Shown: one piece after another, positions 61,246 through 62,962 of the stretch
Numbering within the stretch: the stretch's first letter is position 1
Layout: every line of letters starts with the position of its first letter
Source: an uncultured Pseudomonadota bacterium
GTDB taxonomy: Bacteria; Pseudomonadota; Gammaproteobacteria; Steroidobacterales; Steroidobacteraceae
Direction: 5' to 3'
DNA length: 62,962 nt
NCBI GenBank assembly: GCA_903938365.1
Contig: CAJACZ010000159.1
Coordinates: 1-62,962, forward strand
Translations under genes and position numbers: made by a program
Notes under the pieces: model-generated
The model's database searches: none
Seen by the model: the letters and a program-made list of their open reading frames with translations, nothing else
Told to the model about the DNA's origin: nothing

Positions 61246-61557
61246 CTGCTCCATCGCGCCCGCACCGCAAAGCCACATTGCTCCGGGCCGCCGAAGCCCG
61301 CCCGGAACAGCGCTTGATCTTATCCACCCGTCGCACGGCAGACCGTAAGTAGTGCCCACAGACAACTAGGTGAGCACGCTGATTGCAGGCGCGGCACCGG
61401 CAGACCGAAGATGCATTCATGGCGGCACGGTGTGCCGCAACCGCTTGGCGCCCGCCAGGGACGGTCGTCGCTGGGGCCCGGTGTCCGGCGCGAGCAAAGA
61501 GGACAAGGCCGACTGAACCCCCCTGGGGGCGCGGCCCGGGCTCACCGCTGCAGGCGG

Positions 61558-62826
61558 TCAACCCGGCGTCGCGCCCTCATTTTTCAGAGCTTCGAGCCCT
61601 GCAAGGTCCAGTGAGCCAATGGCGAGCTTCAGCTGTGCCATGGTCAACTGCTCGCCGCGCAGCCGCACGATGAAGCGCTCGCCCACGACCACGGAAAATT
61701 CACCGGTGGCGCGGCTGCGATCCCATTCCTCGTGGACCATGCGATTGCCATCGCGATAGGTCTTCTCGTAGCCCTCGCCGGTCTCGCGCTCCATCTCGAT
61801 GCCAACCCAGCCTGCGAACATCATGATGCCCTGCGCCCCGCCCAGGTCGGTGACCTCCAGTTCCATCGCGGGTCCCGTTCCGTCCGCTGCGCGATAGCTG
61901 GCCTCACCCTTGCTGACCTGCAGGCCCATCGCCGACGTGCGCTGCGAGGACACGGAGGCCCTCGGCAGACCGGCCAGTGCATCCGGCAGGAATCCCTTGA
62001 GCCTGTCGGGAGGCAGCGATGTCGTTGCGCCCGCCGCGCCCGCCGCGGCGCCCACCAGGTTCTTCAGCGCTTCGGCCTGCGCCTTCGCGTCGCCGGACTT
62101 CTCCGCCGCTTTCATTTTCTCGCCCGCCGCTTCCATCTGCTGGCCCCACTTCTCCAGCTTGCCGAGCGGACTGGCGGGATCCGCGCTGGCGGCTTCCTCG
62201 GCCGCCTGACGCGACAGCACACCGGACAGGCCCGACCCCATACCGCCCATCAGCGTGCGGCCGAGCAGGCCCCAGAACAGCGCGCTGACCACGATCGCCG
62301 CCAGGATGGAGACGGCGGTGTATGCGACGGCTTTCTCCGGTGGGCATTTCATGGTGTGCGGCAGGCCCAGGTACAGCAGGTAGATGCCGTAGAGAGCCCC
62401 AGCCAGTGCGATCAGACCGCCGAGAGCCGGGATCAGGGTGCCTGCTCCCGCCACCATGCCCGCCGTGGCGGAGTACGCGACCACCTTCAACGCGGCCAGA
62501 GAATCCTTCTGCGCGCCGAAAGTCGGCGCGAGCAGATTGACGATCAGGGCGAAAACGAACACGCCCGCCAGCGAGACGACGTAAGACACCACCGCGGCCT
62601 GCAGGGCGGTGGCAAAGCCGACCCTCACCGTTCCGGCAAACGGGATGCTGTAGCCGAAGATCGTGGCGTCGATCAGCCCGGCGAGCGCAGGCAACGCCGC
62701 CAGCCACACCAGGTACTGCGTGTAGATCGAGCCGGTCGTCGCGGGCTCGGCAGCGATCACGGGCCATTCGGTCTTTGGCGCAAGGAGTATGGCCTGCACC
62801 CGGGCGATGAGCTTCTGCATGTCCAT
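61558..62826 (-). CDS. Yip1-family membrane domain fused to C-terminal soluble domain
   Basis: MDMQKLIARVQAILLAPKTEWPVIAAEPATTGSIYTQYLVWLAALPALAGLI...LGLPHTMKCPPEKAVAYTAVSILAAIVVSALFW, then an Ala/Lys-rich linker and a ~150-aa soluble domain. Confidence 0.8.
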   Translation of the reverse strand: MDMQKLIARVQAILLAPKTEWPVIAAEPATTGSIYTQYLVWLAALPALAGLIDATIFGYSIPFAGTVRVGFATALQAAVVSYVVSLAGVFVFALIVNLLAPTFGAQKDSLAALKVVAYSATAGMVAGAGTLIPALGGLIALAGALYGIYLLYLGLPHTMKCPPEKAVAYTAVSILAAIVVSALFWGLLGRTLMGGMGSGLSGVLSRQAAEEAASADPASPLGKLEKWGQQMEAAGEKMKAAEKSGDAKAQAEALKNLVGAAAGAAGATTSLPPDRLKGFLPDALAGLPRASVSSQRTSAMGLQVSKGEASYRAADGTGPAMELEVTDLGGAQGIMMFAGWVGIEMERETGEGYEKTYRDGNRMVHEEWDRSRATGEFSVVVGERFIVRLRGEQLTMAQLKLAIGSLDLAGLEALKNEGATPG

Positions 62827-62962
62827 GGACGGGTCCCCTGTTGTTTGCGAGGAACCCGTGGGCGCCTCGATGGGTTTCTGGCGATCAGGACAAGCCGAGT
62901 CTATACCCGTCACCTCTCAATGGTCACCGGTCACCCGGGAGATTGCGCCGACTGCGCGAGCC

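Overview
This 63 kb window looks like high-GC gammaproteobacterial chromosome and is almost wholly coding. I saw no phage, IS element, CRISPR array, integrase or toxin-antitoxin locus. From left to right: truncated dnaX, ffs (4.5S RNA), tRNA-Ser(GGA), a tiny BamC-lasso-like lipoprotein and dapA; gcvR-like, bcp, PIN-PhoH, bepA; mlaA facing an fda-mlaFEDCB cluster; an Rrf2-sufBCDSUT-Rieske-sixA cluster; DUF481, thioredoxin/CnoX, sppA, a sorbosone-dehydrogenase-like protein; rpsP-rimM-trmD-rplS; ffh divergent from a CorC/DUF21 gene; radA; a PP2C phosphatase + FHA pair; alr, dnaB, rplI, rpsR, rpsF, rlmB, rnr; tRNA-Leu(CAG); enoyl-CoA hydratase, EamA transporter, exported nitrilase-fold protein; purA-yjeT-hflC-hflK-hflX-hfq-miaA-mutL-ami-tsaE-nnr, queG; panC-panB-dNK-folK-pcnB; tRNA-Glu(CTC); LOG-family protein, APH/P-loop kinase fusion, Yip1-family fusion. 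Most of it is conserved housekeeping DNA. The items most worth a second look are: an exported nitrilase-superfamily protein that appears to lack the catalytic Cys; a 95-aa lipoprotein in the bamC position that keeps only a lasso-like segment; a Rieske protein in the suf cluster with a Cys-containing insertion between its metal-binding motifs; an IscR type-1-like site upstream of the Rrf2-suf genes; a PP2C/tandem-FHA module with a phosphothreonine-like linker motif; an RNase R with rearranged termini; and unusually compact gene junctions (five convergent pairs with overlapping 3' ends, and ffh/corC start codons 3 bp apart). All product calls come from reading motifs. No database searches were run.
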